Of a stretch of 64,000 nt of DNA, positions 18,202 to 26,250 are shown one piece after another. The stretch spans positions 38,846 through 102,845 of the forward strand of contig JAFDYG010000477.1 of NCBI GenBank assembly GCA_018267545.1, given 5' to 3'. The DNA comes from Bacteroidota bacterium. Its GTDB lineage: Bacteria > Bacteroidota > Bacteroidia > Chitinophagales > Chitinophagaceae. The notes beneath the pieces are model-generated. The model did not search any database. It saw only the letters and a list, made by a program, of their open reading frames with translations, and was not told the origin of the DNA. Each line of letters opens with the position of its first letter. Within the stretch, counting starts at the first letter, position 1. The position numbers and the translations under genes are program-made.

Positions 18202-19089
18202 ATGTACTTTTCGACCCAAACAGTCCGCACGTACCTCTCCGTCCGCTCGTGCCCCCCCGTCCGCTCGTGCCCCTATGGCGTAAAAACAGTACTGTTGATC
18301 ATAGGCCTGTATCTTTTCTGTCTCCAAACTAGGGCACAGATAGTCTCTCTCCCCCATGCCTACGCGCATAACGACTACTGGCACAAACGCCCCCTGCTGG
18401 ACGCACTGGACAATGGCTTCACACACGTAGAAGCCGACGTCTACCTCCGCCGATCCAGACTGGTCGTCTCTCATAACCCCCCTATCTTTAAAAGAAAACA
18501 TACCCTGGAAGAACTCTACTTCCGCCCCCTGCTGCAGCTCTTCACACAAAACCAGGACCACCAGGCATCCCTCGATACCGTCGTCCTGATGATCGACGTC
18601 AAATCGAAAGGCGGCCGCGCAATTCGAGCCCTGAACAAACTCCTCGACAGATATAAATCGGTCCTCTCGAGCTGCGAGGACGGCAACGTCACCATCCGCA
18701 ACCTGACCCTCGTCATCACCGGCCACCGGCCGCCAGCCTTGTTAGGCTCCGACGGCCCCCGATACCTCTTCGTCGACGCCGACCTCAAAAATATCAATAA
18801 CCAGGAACGCCCCGACCTCTACTTCACCGCCAGCTGCAGATACTCCCGCCTCCTCCACTGGAAAGGCAAAGGTGAAATCGCACCCGGCGAACAGCAACAC
18901 CTGACCGATCTCATAAAACGCGCCCACTCCATCGGCGCAAAAGTTCGCCTCTACGGCTCCCCCGACAAGACCGCCGTCTGGAACTTCCTCATGAACTGCG
19001 GCGTCGACCTCATCAACACCGACAAGCTCGTCGCCCTCCGAAACTATTTCGTTCACGAAGCCCCCGTCATACCCACTTCCAGCAACTAA
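18202..19089 (+). CDS. PI-PLC/glycerophosphodiesterase-like secreted phosphodiesterase
   Basis: 295 residues. A hydrophobic segment (about 29-46, LLIIGLYLFCLQTRAQ) acts as signal peptide or anchor, preceded by an unusually long 27-residue N-region that contains a duplicated VRSCP motif. The catalytic part has the PI-PLC-like TIM-barrel markers HAYAHNDYW, HVEADVYLR and VVSHNPP, then VLMIDVKSKGG. These place the general acid/base histidines and metal-binding acids of the glycerophosphodiester phosphodiesterase / PI-PLC superfamily. The likely reaction is hydrolysis of phosphodiester head groups in the periplasm; the substrate is unknown. The start at 18202 is uncertain because no in-frame ATG lies nearer the hydrophobic segment. 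Confidence 0.7.
   Translation: MYFSTQTVRTYLSVRSCPPVRSCPYGVKTVLLIIGLYLFCLQTRAQIVSLPHAYAHNDYWHKRPLLDALDNGFTHVEADVYLRRSRLVVSHNPPIFKRKHTLEELYFRPLLQLFTQNQDHQASLDTVVLMIDVKSKGGRAIRALNKLLDRYKSVLSSCEDGNVTIRNLTLVITGHRPPALLGSDGPRYLFVDADLKNINNQERPDLYFTASCRYSRLLHWKGKGEIAPGEQQHLTDLIKRAHSIGAKVRLYGSPDKTAVWNFLMNCGVDLINTDKLVALRNYFVHEAPVIPTSSN
18239..18273 (+). repeat. 18-bp tandem duplication in the 5' end of the phosphodiesterase gene
   Basis: CCGTCCGCTCGTGCCCC occurs at 18239-18255 and again at 18257-18273, an 18-bp period that adds six codons and creates SVRSCP-PVRSCP in the N-region. Being a multiple of three it keeps the frame. Gain or loss of a unit would alter the length ahead of the signal peptide. 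Confidence 0.6.
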
Positions 19090-19223
19090 AGAATTCCCTA
19101 ATCCCCCGCAATAAGAATCTCCCCAATCCCCTCAAAATAAATCCCCCGCCCCACAATAAGGGTTTAACACTTCCATTATTAAAAATAGTGTATCTTGACA
19201 GACACTAAAACCCTAACTCTCGT

Positions 19224-19643
19224 ATGTCAACGAAACCTTCTGCCGCCTTCGTCGGCGCATCCTGGATTGCTCTCGGTGCTGGAATGCTCGGCTACCTCAT
19301 CGGCCTCTGGCGCGCCGAAATGCAGCTAAACGAAAAAGGCTACTACTTCACCATCCTCATGTTCGGCCTGTTCGCCGTCGTCTCCCTTCAAAAAAGCGTA
19401 AGAGACCGCCTCGAAGGCCTCCCCGTGACCGATCTGTACTACGGCATCTGCTGGTTCGCCACCATCCTCTCCATCGTCCTGCTGACGATCGGTCTCTGGA
19501 ACGCCACCATCCTGCCCAGTGAAAAAGGATTCTACGCCTTCGCCTTTTTATTGGCTATCTTTGGCGCCGTCGCGGTCCAAAAAAATACCCGCGACGCCCT
19601 GCAAGCAAGCAAAGACGGCCCAGAGAAAAAAAATCCTTCTTAA
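19224..19643 (+). CDS. yiaA: YiaA/YiaB-family inner-membrane protein
   Basis: 139 residues with four hydrophobic segments arranged as two tandem YiaAB two-helix repeats. Each repeat ends with a related block, [19 protein letters not shown] and [19 protein letters not shown], followed by a QK..RD turn (SVRDR, NTRDA). This matches the two-domain YiaA form. Its biochemical function is not established. It is 4 bases upstream of the ycaQ-like gene and probably shares its transcript. A 134-base gap upstream contains a possible promoter around TGTATCTTGAC (about 19191-19201), only approximate to the Bacteroidota -7 element. Confidence 0.75.
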   Translation: MSTKPSAAFVGASWIALGAGMLGYLIGLWRAEMQLNEKGYYFTILMFGLFAVVSLQKSVRDRLEGLPVTDLYYGICWFATILSIVLLTIGLWNATILPSEKGFYAFAFLLAIFGAVAVQKNTRDALQASKDGPEKKNPS

Positions 19644-19647
19644 TGCG

Positions 19648-20835
19648 ATGAAGCCAATCACCCTTACCGAATCCCAAGCGCGCAAAATCATCATCCACGC
19701 CGCCGGCCTGGCCAAGCGGGCGCAATTCGGTAAGGGCCCCGAAGCCGTCTTCAAGCTCATCGACCACCTCGGCTTCATCCAGATCGACACCAACTACGTC
19801 GTCGAACGTGCCCACCACCACGCCATCGCCTCCCGCGTCCCCGACTACGACCCCGACTGGCTCGACCAGCTCCAAACCGACGACCGCATCTTCGAATACC
19901 TTACCTATGCCTCCGGCTACATGCCGATGCACGACTACCGCTTTACCCTTCCGATAAAAGAATCCTTCCTGACCCAACGAAGCGACCTACCCCAGCAGGA
20001 ACTAAACATCATGAACCGCGTGCTCGACAGAGTCATGCGCGACGGTCCCCAAATGGCCCGCGACTTCGAAAACGATAGGGTAGAAGCCAGCACCGGCTGG
20101 TGGGACTGGCGCCCCTCCAAGCTCGCCCTCGAACGCCTCTACTTCGACGGAAGGCTCATGACCACCCACCGCAAAGACTTCCAAAAGATTTTCGACCTGC
20201 CCGTCAACTGCATCCCCTCCGACACCGACACGACCATTCCCTCCGACGAGGAATTCGCCCGGCACAACATCCGCCGCACCCTCCAGGCTCACGGCATCGC
20301 CTATGAAAAGGAAATCAGCTGGCGCACCCGCTTTCTCAAAACACAGATAAAATCCCAGCTCACGCAGCTCATCAGTGAAGGCGAAGTCTGCGAAGTATCC
20401 ATAGAGGGCAAGAAGACCGCCCCCCTCTACATGCTCTCCAGCTATAAGAATAAAAAGATCAATCTGTCCGGCGACGCATTCATCCTCTCCCCATTCGACA
20501 CGATCAACGTCTTCCGCCACCGCCTGCGTGACTTCTTCGACTTCGACTACCAGGTCGAGTGTTTTGTCCCCGCGCCCAAACGCAAATACGGCTACTTCTC
20601 GCTCCCCATCCTCATCGGCGACACCTTCGTCGCCCGCATGGACGCCAAAGCCGACCGCAAGCAACGAATCCTCAACGTCCTCAACCTCCACTTCGAGTCC
20701 CCAAAGAAATTCCCCAAGTCCGACGCCCCCAAGCTCCGCGACACCCTCGCCGCCTTTGCAAAATTCAACCGCTGCACAGACATCACCATCAAAAAAACAA
20801 ACAACAAAACGCTATCCCGTACACTTATAAACTAA
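19648..20835 (+). CDS. ycaQ: YcaQ/AlkX-type crosslink DNA glycosylase
   Basis: 395 residues from the ATG at 19648. An open frame extends further upstream inside yiaA but is not needed: MKPITLTESQARKIIIHAAGL is a normal N terminus for this winged-helix (HTH_42) family. The catalytic QxD motif of AlkX/YcaQ is present as GFIQIDTNYV (Gln45, Asp47), followed by ERAHHHAIASRVPDYDPDWL. Members unhook interstrand crosslinks and bulky alkyl adducts from DNA. The C-terminal domain (INVFRHRLRDFFDFDYQVEC, FVARMDAKADRKQ) is intact. The end overlaps the convergent histidine kinase gene by 11 bases. Confidence 0.85.
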   Translation: MKPITLTESQARKIIIHAAGLAKRAQFGKGPEAVFKLIDHLGFIQIDTNYVVERAHHHAIASRVPDYDPDWLDQLQTDDRIFEYLTYASGYMPMHDYRFTLPIKESFLTQRSDLPQQELNIMNRVLDRVMRDGPQMARDFENDRVEASTGWWDWRPSKLALERLYFDGRLMTTHRKDFQKIFDLPVNCIPSDTDTTIPSDEEFARHNIRRTLQAHGIAYEKEISWRTRFLKTQIKSQLTQLISEGEVCEVSIEGKKTAPLYMLSSYKNKKINLSGDAFILSPFDTINVFRHRLRDFFDFDYQVECFVPAPKRKYGYFSLPILIGDTFVARMDAKADRKQRILNVLNLHFESPKKFPKSDAPKLRDTLAAFAKFNRCTDITIKKTNNKTLSRTLIN

Positions 20836-22765
20836 TTTCTATCAACACCGACGTCCCCTTCCCATCCCCCGACCGCACATCCATCTTCCCCTTCAAAAAC
20901 TCCACCCTATTCTGAATGTTATTCAGTCCAATCCCCTTCGGCTGCCCCAAAACCGCCGTATCGAACCCCTTCCCATCATCCTCCACCGTCACCGACAGAT
21001 GATCCCCCGCCTTCGCTACCTGCACAATCGCCGTCTTCGCCCCCGCATGCTTGATCGTATTATTGATTAATTCCTGCACAATCCGATAAATAGTAATCGC
21101 CGTCGTCTGATCTACGCCACCCCCCTCTAAGCCAAACGACTGATAATTCACCTGCAGCACCCCCGTCTGATTGATCTCCCCACAAAAATCCCTCAACGCA
21201 CTATCCAGTCCAAACTTCACCAGATTCTCCGGCATCATATTATGCGCCACCCTCCGCATCTCCTTTATCGAACTATCCAGCATATCCAGGCTCCGGTCAA
21301 AAGCCTGCGCATTATCCGGCGTCATCACCAGATTCCCCTTCACCGTATTCAGCGAATACTTTATCCCCGACAACATCCCCCCCAATCCATCGTGCAGGTC
21401 TTGCGCCAACCGAATCCTCTCCTGCTCCTCACCCTTCAGCACCGACTCCGTAGCCGTCAGCTGCTTCTCCGTCTCCAGCTCGCTGATCCGCTGCCGCTGC
21501 AGCACCTGCCGCTGCTTATACGTACGGAAAATCAATAGCGAAATAACCAGGATAACCACCACGCTCGCAACCAGGGCGTAATTGACAATATCCTTTTTCT
21601 GAAGCAGCGCCTTCTGAGCCTTGATCTCCGCCTCTTTCTTCTCCGTCTCATACCGCGTCGCCATCTCCGAGAGATACTTCTTGTTCTCCACCGATGCGGA
21701 CGAATCTTTTAGCACTTGAAACTTCCCGTAATATTCGAGCGCCAGCTTGTATTTCCCCCATTCCTCATAAAGCCGCGTATAATAATCGAGCAGATTCTTT
21801 CGCTGGACCTGCTCCGTCCCAATCTCCGCCTCCGTCGATTGCAGCTCTTTTTCAGCCTCCGCAAACTTCTTCTGCCGGGCCAAAACCCTCGACAATTGCA
21901 ACCTCGACTGAATGACGCTATAATGGTCCTTACCCCGCTCGGCAAGCGCCAGACTCCGCGAAAAGTCAGCCCTGGCCTTGTCCAGCTCATTCGTATTCAT
22001 ATACAGAAGACCCGAAACGAGGTGATAACCGATCAGCTCCCGCGGAGAATAAGCCGAATCGTAATAGCTGAGCGCGCTATCCCTTTCCACTACCGCCTTT
22101 TTGATATCGCTTTCCTTCATCGCGCTATGTCCATAGGCCTTGATCAACCACCCGAGAAAGAATCCCTCCCTGCCGCCCCATTCCTTGGCTATCGCAAGCG
22201 TCTTATCCCCGCACTCCACCTGCTTCTCCGGCTCATCCATGTCTTTGTATATATTGTTCAGGTTGTAATAGCTGTGGATGACCATCAAATACATCTTCAA
22301 TTTCTCGAAGCCCGCAATAGAAAGTATCGTATACTCGATCGCCTTCTTGAAGTCATTCCCATACCGGTAATTGACGGACAATACCTGGTAGACCTTGGGC
22401 ATCATCGAATCGCTCTTCGGAGTCTTCAGCCCATCTAAAATGGACACAACGCTGTCCAGCACCTTGACCGCTCCCCCATAGTCGCCCAGCGACGTAATAA
22501 GAAAGGACTTGTTCTGCAAAACAACAGCACCCTCGTAGGCCAGCTTATTCCTTTTTGTAAACTCGAACGCCTCCTCATACAAACGCGCCGACTTTTTCGC
22601 GTCGACGATCTCATAATACATCGCCAGGTCCTTCATCTTGATAGCCCTGTCATGCAATGACAGGTTACCTTGTAGTATTTTTTCGACGCTGTCCGCTTTC
22701 TGCTGCTGAGCCGCAACACCCAGCGCCAGAACCGCCAGAAGGAGAGATAGTAAGGGTTTTCTCAT
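20825..22765 (-). CDS. TPR-domain sensor histidine kinase (HisKA_3 type)
   Basis: 646 residues from the ATG at 22763-22765, which starts a clear signal peptide (MRKPLLSLLLAVLALGVAAQ). An open frame runs 155 codons further upstream but lies over another gene and looks non-coding. The periplasmic part is a row of TPR repeats (about 40-370) and a coiled coil leads to one membrane helix (about 392-413). The kinase is of the NarX/LytS-like dimerisation type with RIRLAQDLHDGLGG (His458), then HATPase_c with ELINNTIKHAGA, VEDDGKGFD and GIGLNNIQNRVEFLKG. Its partner should be a LuxR/NarL-type response regulator, but none is adjacent, so it is an orphan in this window. The TPR sensor part suggests protein or peptide sensing. 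Confidence 0.9.
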   Translation of the reverse strand: MRKPLLSLLLAVLALGVAAQQQKADSVEKILQGNLSLHDRAIKMKDLAMYYEIVDAKKSARLYEEAFEFTKRNKLAYEGAVVLQNKSFLITSLGDYGGAVKVLDSVVSILDGLKTPKSDSMMPKVYQVLSVNYRYGNDFKKAIEYTILSIAGFEKLKMYLMVIHSYYNLNNIYKDMDEPEKQVECGDKTLAIAKEWGGREGFFLGWLIKAYGHSAMKESDIKKAVVERDSALSYYDSAYSPRELIGYHLVSGLLYMNTNELDKARADFSRSLALAERGKDHYSVIQSRLQLSRVLARQKKFAEAEKELQSTEAEIGTEQVQRKNLLDYYTRLYEEWGKYKLALEYYGKFQVLKDSSASVENKKYLSEMATRYETEKKEAEIKAQKALLQKKDIVNYALVASVVVILVISLLIFRTYKQRQVLQRQRISELETEKQLTATESVLKGEEQERIRLAQDLHDGLGGMLSGIKYSLNTVKGNLVMTPDNAQAFDRSLDMLDSSIKEMRRVAHNMMPENLVKFGLDSALRDFCGEINQTGVLQVNYQSFGLEGGGVDQTTAITIYRIVQELINNTIKHAGAKTAIVQVAKAGDHLSVTVEDDGKGFDTAVLGQPKGIGLNNIQNRVEFLKGKMDVRSGDGKGTSVLIEISL

Positions 22766-22910
22766 ATGCCCAAAATACCCCCCTTTTCGCAATATTCTTC
22801 TCCCACGCCCAAAAACCTGCGCCTCCATTCTAAAAATCCTCTTTTTAGAGGATACCGCAGACCCGCCCACTTTTACATATTTGTACTCAACTAAACAAAC
22901 CCTACAACAT

Positions 22911-23240
22911 ATGAAAAAGCTCATCATGGCCTTCTTTATCTCGATGGCCATTATACCCGCACGCGCCCAGTTCTTCAAGAAGCTAAAAGAAGAAACAACG
23001 CAACGACTAAAGGAGAAAATGGAAATGAAGAAAAGCCAAAAAATCGACGAAACCACCGAAAAGGCTTCCACCAAAGCCATGAGTGTTCCCGATTCACTGG
23101 TACAGAAGACCGCAAGGGCCATGAAGCCGAAGAAGCATTCGAAAACCGACAGCACCGAAGCTCCAATACCCCAGCAGTCAATCATCGACAGCACGATCGT
23201 CCGCCCGGCCCAAGCCGATACCGCCACCACTCATTCATGA
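22911..23240 (+). CDS. Small secreted lysine-rich protein of unknown function
   Basis: 109 residues from the ATG at 22911. A signal peptide (MKKLIMAFFISMAIIPARA) is followed by a highly charged, probably helical segment (FFKKLKEETTQRLKEKMEMKK) and a Ser/Thr/Pro-rich low-complexity C terminus. There is no recognisable domain. CATATTTG (about 22877-22884) differs by one base from the TAnnTTTG promoter element and lies 26 bases upstream of the ATG. The gene is divergent from the histidine kinase and overlaps the convergent tyrosinase-domain gene by 10 bases. It is supported by the signal peptide and promoter-like site rather than by homology. Confidence 0.55.
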   Translation: MKKLIMAFFISMAIIPARAQFFKKLKEETTQRLKEKMEMKKSQKIDETTEKASTKAMSVPDSLVQKTARAMKPKKHSKTDSTEAPIPQQSIIDSTIVRPAQADTATTHS

Positions 23241-23635
23241 TAATAAAGGGCGATCCGCCCAATCTGTAATACCGCCCCCGGCGGAAAAGGCCGGCTGGGA
23301 ACCAAAACAAGATCGAGCTTCTTGTTGATAACGATGGGCCCCAGCTCGAATACCTGGTTCATTCCCGAATCCTCGTTTAAGCCATATAGTCCCATCGAGC
23401 CAATATAATTCGGACCCAGATACACATCGATAATGGGGATCGTATCCTTACTTTTTAAATCCTCGAAATGCAAAGAAAATCCCCCACCAACCCGACCGGC
23501 GCCCACCCCTCCAGTCCCAACCCCCTCCGGTTCAACCCTGAAATCATTCAAAACCTCGACACTAACCATCTGCCGATCGCCATTGATGACAATCGCCCCA
23601 CTCGTCGAAGCAACAAGGTTTGAAAAATTGGACAT
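23231..23635 (-). CDS. Free-standing tyrosinase C-terminal-like domain protein
   Basis: 134 residues, no signal peptide. Its sequence parallels the C-terminal domain of the tyrosinase two genes upstream: LHFEDLKSKDTIPIIDVYLG here against LHFENVTGRGIPPIHDVYLN there, YIGSMGLYGLNED against YYAGSISFFGVED, and VLVPSRPFPPGAVLQIGRIA against VNLVPTQPMTDDNFVKIGRI. This resembles the KFDV-type beta-sandwich that covers the active site in plant polyphenol oxidases. It is the third gene of the tyrosinase operon, 12 bases after the DUF2182 gene. Possible roles are shielding the copper site, helping maturation, or dimerising with the enzyme. Function is inference; the similarity is visible by eye. Confidence 0.65.
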   Translation of the reverse strand: MSNFSNLVASTSGAIVINGDRQMVSVEVLNDFRVEPEGVGTGGVGAGRVGGGFSLHFEDLKSKDTIPIIDVYLGPNYIGSMGLYGLNEDSGMNQVFELGPIVINKKLDLVLVPSRPFPPGAVLQIGRIALYYHE

Positions 23636-23647
23636 CCTACCTCAAAT

Positions 23648-24370
23648 TTAGCCTATTTCAACACCAAACAGCACAAGCGCAATAATACCCCAGGCATATC
23701 CCGAAAACTTGCTCGTATGCGGAAACCAATACCGCTCGAAAATAAGCACACTAGTGACCATATACATAACAATAATGTTATGTTGAATCAGCGCCAACGC
23801 AAGCATCGGGGCCCAGCAAAGCTTCAGACAAACAGCCCCCATTTTAAATCCATAGCTCAAAGCGTCCGAACGCAATTGCCGGGCCTCGATACGTATCGGC
23901 ATCGTTATACCGCATTGCATCATTTGTATAGGTCTCCCAGGAAGCCAAACGACGGCAGCGGCCAGCAGGAACAGCGACGCAGTGACCCAATGAAGCGGAT
24001 AACTCATTCTCAAAAACAACACCAGCACTCCCACCGCTGCCCACACAACAATATATCCAGCCAGGAACGACAAAATCCCCATCCACCTGTCTTTTTTCTT
24101 GACCGAAAATGCAACGTGCCGAACCGGCTTGCCAAGCAAAGGAAACATCATGGCTATCACCATCAGGATCCAATCCATAAGACCCTTGAAAACACCCGGC
24201 CCTTCATCCGCCGCAGGCGTCACCCCTGCTGGAATTCCTCCCGCCGGAGTGCAAAAAATAACCCTCTCCTCATGAGACGCAAAAAGTATCCCCCTGAGTA
24301 ATAAAACCCAGACCAAAAGGCTGACAAGCCAAACCCACCACTCCGGGTGTTTTCTAAAAAACTCACTCAC
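23648..24370 (-). CDS. DUF2182 family predicted metal-binding integral membrane protein
   Basis: 240 residues with about six hydrophobic helices. The DUF2182 signature is visible in WILMVIAMMFPLLGKPVRHV and in QMMQCGITMPIRIEARQLRS with a following GFKMGAVCLKLCWAPML, where Met, Cys and His are candidate copper ligands. The start is GTG at 24370; upstream in-frame codons reach a stop without an ATG. The first 8 bases overlap the tyrosinase stop, indicating translational coupling. DUF2182 proteins are predicted metal-binding membrane proteins. Beside a copper enzyme, a role in copper supply or sensing is a reasonable inference, though this tyrosinase itself has no visible export signal. Confidence 0.7.
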   Translation of the reverse strand: MSEFFRKHPEWWVWLVSLLVWVLLLRGILFASHEERVIFCTPAGGIPAGVTPAADEGPGVFKGLMDWILMVIAMMFPLLGKPVRHVAFSVKKKDRWMGILSFLAGYIVVWAAVGVLVLFLRMSYPLHWVTASLFLLAAAVVWLPGRPIQMMQCGITMPIRIEARQLRSDALSYGFKMGAVCLKLCWAPMLALALIQHNIIVMYMVTSVLIFERYWFPHTSKFSGYAWGIIALVLFGVEIG

Positions 24371-25748
24371 TATATATGCTTATACGTCCGATTTTCACAA
24401 AATTATCATCCGTCATCGGCTGCGTCGGCACCAAGTTCACCGTCAGCTTCTGCTCATCCCAGCCCGGCAGAGCCCGCAGACGATTCATCAGGTCGGTAAT
24501 ATCGAGGGCAAAGTGCTGTCCGCTTCCCGCCTGATGCAAGCTGGGCGTCGAAGCATCTTCCACCCCAAAGAAGCTGATAGAACCCGCATAGTAAGAGTCC
24601 GTATTCTCCGCATTTTCAGGAACGTTTAGATACACATCGTGGATCGGCGGAATTCCCCTCCCGGTCACATTCTCAAAATGCAAAAACGTTTTTTTAGCAG
24701 CAACAGTTCCCCCACGGCTGACCGGAGCGTTCTCCCTTTTTTGCATCGTCTCAGGCAGACTAAGACTAACGCTCGTCTTAGGACCTCCCAAAGTCAGCGT
24801 TTCATTCGTCGCAGCAACCACCTGCAGCGGTGTCGACAGATCGGCCTCGATCTCCAGCCCCCCACGCGATAACGCAGGACCACTCGGAGCCACTCCCTGG
24901 TAAGTATAACCGGTCAATACCTTTCGGGTATCCTCCACCGCACTGCTGATCATCTCTACCTCCGCTCCGCTCTTGTCATGAAATTTGAACGCAAACTTTA
25001 ACCACGAAGCCTTCTTCGGGTCGGTCCGATGCCCCATGTTGAGCCAAACCTGCCATAACCGGTCGATATTGGCATGATGCACCCAAAAGATCGGATCCAG
25101 CGCCGCCGCCCTCGGATCACCCATCGCCCCACCGATCGCAACATGCACCAGATCATGCGGCAGACTTTCCAGCGCGCCATGCGTACCCCCGCTGTGAGAA
25201 AATGACGTCTCAGGCCCCCCGAAACCAAGAGGGGAGGAGCGGCCATCCCCCGTAAAAGGCAGCGTATTCAACGCCGTAAGAGCCACGTATCTCTCTGGAA
25301 TCGTAGTGCTTTGCCTTCCCTCCATCCACAGCCCATTCGTCGCATTACCCGGATTAGTAAACGCAGCCGGCATAACACGCGCCTTCGGATTGGACGTGTC
25401 GCTATAATTCCAGAACGGTAACGCCCAATCCTTCGGCCCTCCCAGGTCGACAATCGTCTGCCCCACGATCTGCTCGAAATACGCGAGATACATCCTGTGC
25501 CAGGGCAGAAAAAACCACGACCCGTGCTGACACTGATTCCAGAAATTCTGCTGATCACCCGGCGAAGGAAAAGGCCCCTTCCCCTGCCACCAAAATAAAT
25601 TGGCATTGAAGCCATGCATGCCCGCTTGATAGTTCCAGCTTCTCGGATCCCTCGTCGGCCGTTTCTTCATCTCGATAACAGCCTTCGAGTACCATTCCAA
25701 TGTCGTGTCTCCAGCCGGAAGCTTGTAGACGTCTTTACGCTCTTTCAT
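24363..25748 (-). CDS. Tyrosinase family di-copper oxidase
   Basis: 461 residues. The CuA site is His45 (AGMHGFN), His75 and His84 (QHGSWFFLPWHRMYLAYFE). The CuB site is His198 and His202 (LPHDLVHVAIGG) plus the HH at 224/225 in DPIFWVHHANIDRLW. From about residue 345 a second beta-rich domain (LHFENVTGRGIPPIHDVYLN to the end) resembles the KFDV domain of polyphenol oxidases. No signal peptide or Tat motif is visible, so it appears cytoplasmic as written. It would oxidise phenols to catechols and quinones. It is the first gene of a three-gene operon with DUF2182 and a stand-alone copy of its own C-terminal domain. Confidence 0.9.
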   Translation of the reverse strand: MKERKDVYKLPAGDTTLEWYSKAVIEMKKRPTRDPRSWNYQAGMHGFNANLFWWQGKGPFPSPGDQQNFWNQCQHGSWFFLPWHRMYLAYFEQIVGQTIVDLGGPKDWALPFWNYSDTSNPKARVMPAAFTNPGNATNGLWMEGRQSTTIPERYVALTALNTLPFTGDGRSSPLGFGGPETSFSHSGGTHGALESLPHDLVHVAIGGAMGDPRAAALDPIFWVHHANIDRLWQVWLNMGHRTDPKKASWLKFAFKFHDKSGAEVEMISSAVEDTRKVLTGYTYQGVAPSGPALSRGGLEIEADLSTPLQVVAATNETLTLGGPKTSVSLSLPETMQKRENAPVSRGGTVAAKKTFLHFENVTGRGIPPIHDVYLNVPENAENTDSYYAGSISFFGVEDASTPSLHQAGSGQHFALDITDLMNRLRALPGWDEQKLTVNLVPTQPMTDDNFVKIGRISIYSE

Positions 25749-25766
25749 ATGTTAGCAGTTTTTTTT

Positions 25767-25798
25767 CAAATATTTATAAAACCGGAACAACCAACAAG
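25767..25798 (-). promoter_or_regulatory. Predicted promoter of the tyrosinase operon
   Basis: Reading the minus strand, CTTG (25798-25795) is followed after 20 bases by AATATTTG (25774-25767), one mismatch from the Bacteroidota TAnnTTTG -7 element with the usual spacing. It lies 18 bases upstream of the tyrosinase ATG. Confidence 0.45.
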
Positions 25799-25843
25799 GG
25801 TGAAAACACCCCTACTGCCAGTTATGGGAAAAACAGGTGTTTT
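25798..25843. promoter_or_regulatory. Operator-like inverted repeats upstream of the tyrosinase promoter
   Basis: GGGTGAAAACACCC (25798-25811) is an inverted repeat with 5-bp arms. Its AAAACACC half (25803-25810) recurs inverted as GGTGTTTT at 25836-25843, 25 bases on. The pair abuts the -33 element, where an activator or repressor would bind. The regulator is unknown. Confidence 0.4.
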
Positions 25844-25916
25844 AACGGAGTGATAGTAGTTGAAAATGAAGGCCTTAATTTGTAAAGGAGAGTCTATTTA
25901 GATGCAGATTGCCGCT

Positions 25917-25963
25917 AAAAAGATAACAAATTTATTTCGCATAGCGATTTCTGTTATCTTTTT
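25917..25963. promoter_or_regulatory. Nested hairpin with T-tract (terminator-like or operator)
   Basis: AAAAAGATAACA (25917-25928) pairs perfectly with TGTTATCTTTTT (25952-25963). Inside the 23-base loop, TCGC (25937-25940) and GCGA (25944-25947) form a second small stem around ATA. The A-tract on one side and T-tract on the other suit a bidirectional terminator, but no gene ends here, so an operator or a short RNA 3' end is also possible. Confidence 0.45.
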
Positions 25964-26250
25964 TGCTATAACTAATTTACGCAAAAACACTTACGTACCC
26001 GTCAAAAAAACAATTAATTTTTAATTAGGAAAACTCGGCCCCATTCCCTTACTTCGTTCTACAATCCTGCCCTCCCTAACACACCATTACACCTAACATC
26101 TAAACCTAACGCTTACATGAAACGACCTATCCCCAGGGTACGGGCCCCTCTATACAGGATTGTATTCTCCTTACATGCCTCCGTCTTTCCCAATTATTTT
26201 TACCGGCTTCTGATCTCTTAACAGCTCACTTTCAGCTGAAACTTGCTTGT

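Larger units (their letters stand above)
25749..26250. other. 502-base divergent intergenic region
   Basis: AT-rich stretch between the tyrosinase operon (minus) and the coiled-coil/barrel gene (plus). It holds the tyrosinase promoter and operator-like repeats, a nested hairpin at 25917-25963, a palindrome AATTAATTTTTAATT near 26010-26024, and TTTCAGCTGAAA (26230-26241, a 12-bp perfect palindrome) just before the ATG at 26251. A 34-codon open frame (26117-26221) is present but unsupported. No RNA gene is recognised. Confidence 0.6.

Noticed and set aside
22766-23230. N-terminal extension of the histidine kinase by 155 codons
   Set aside because: It lies opposite the small secreted protein gene, shows no domain, and the ATG at 22763-22765 starts a clean signal peptide.
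26117-26221. 34-codon ORF upstream of the RHS-linked operon, possible leader peptide
   Set aside because: No ribosome site, no attenuator-like stem after it, and no coding character beyond an open frame.
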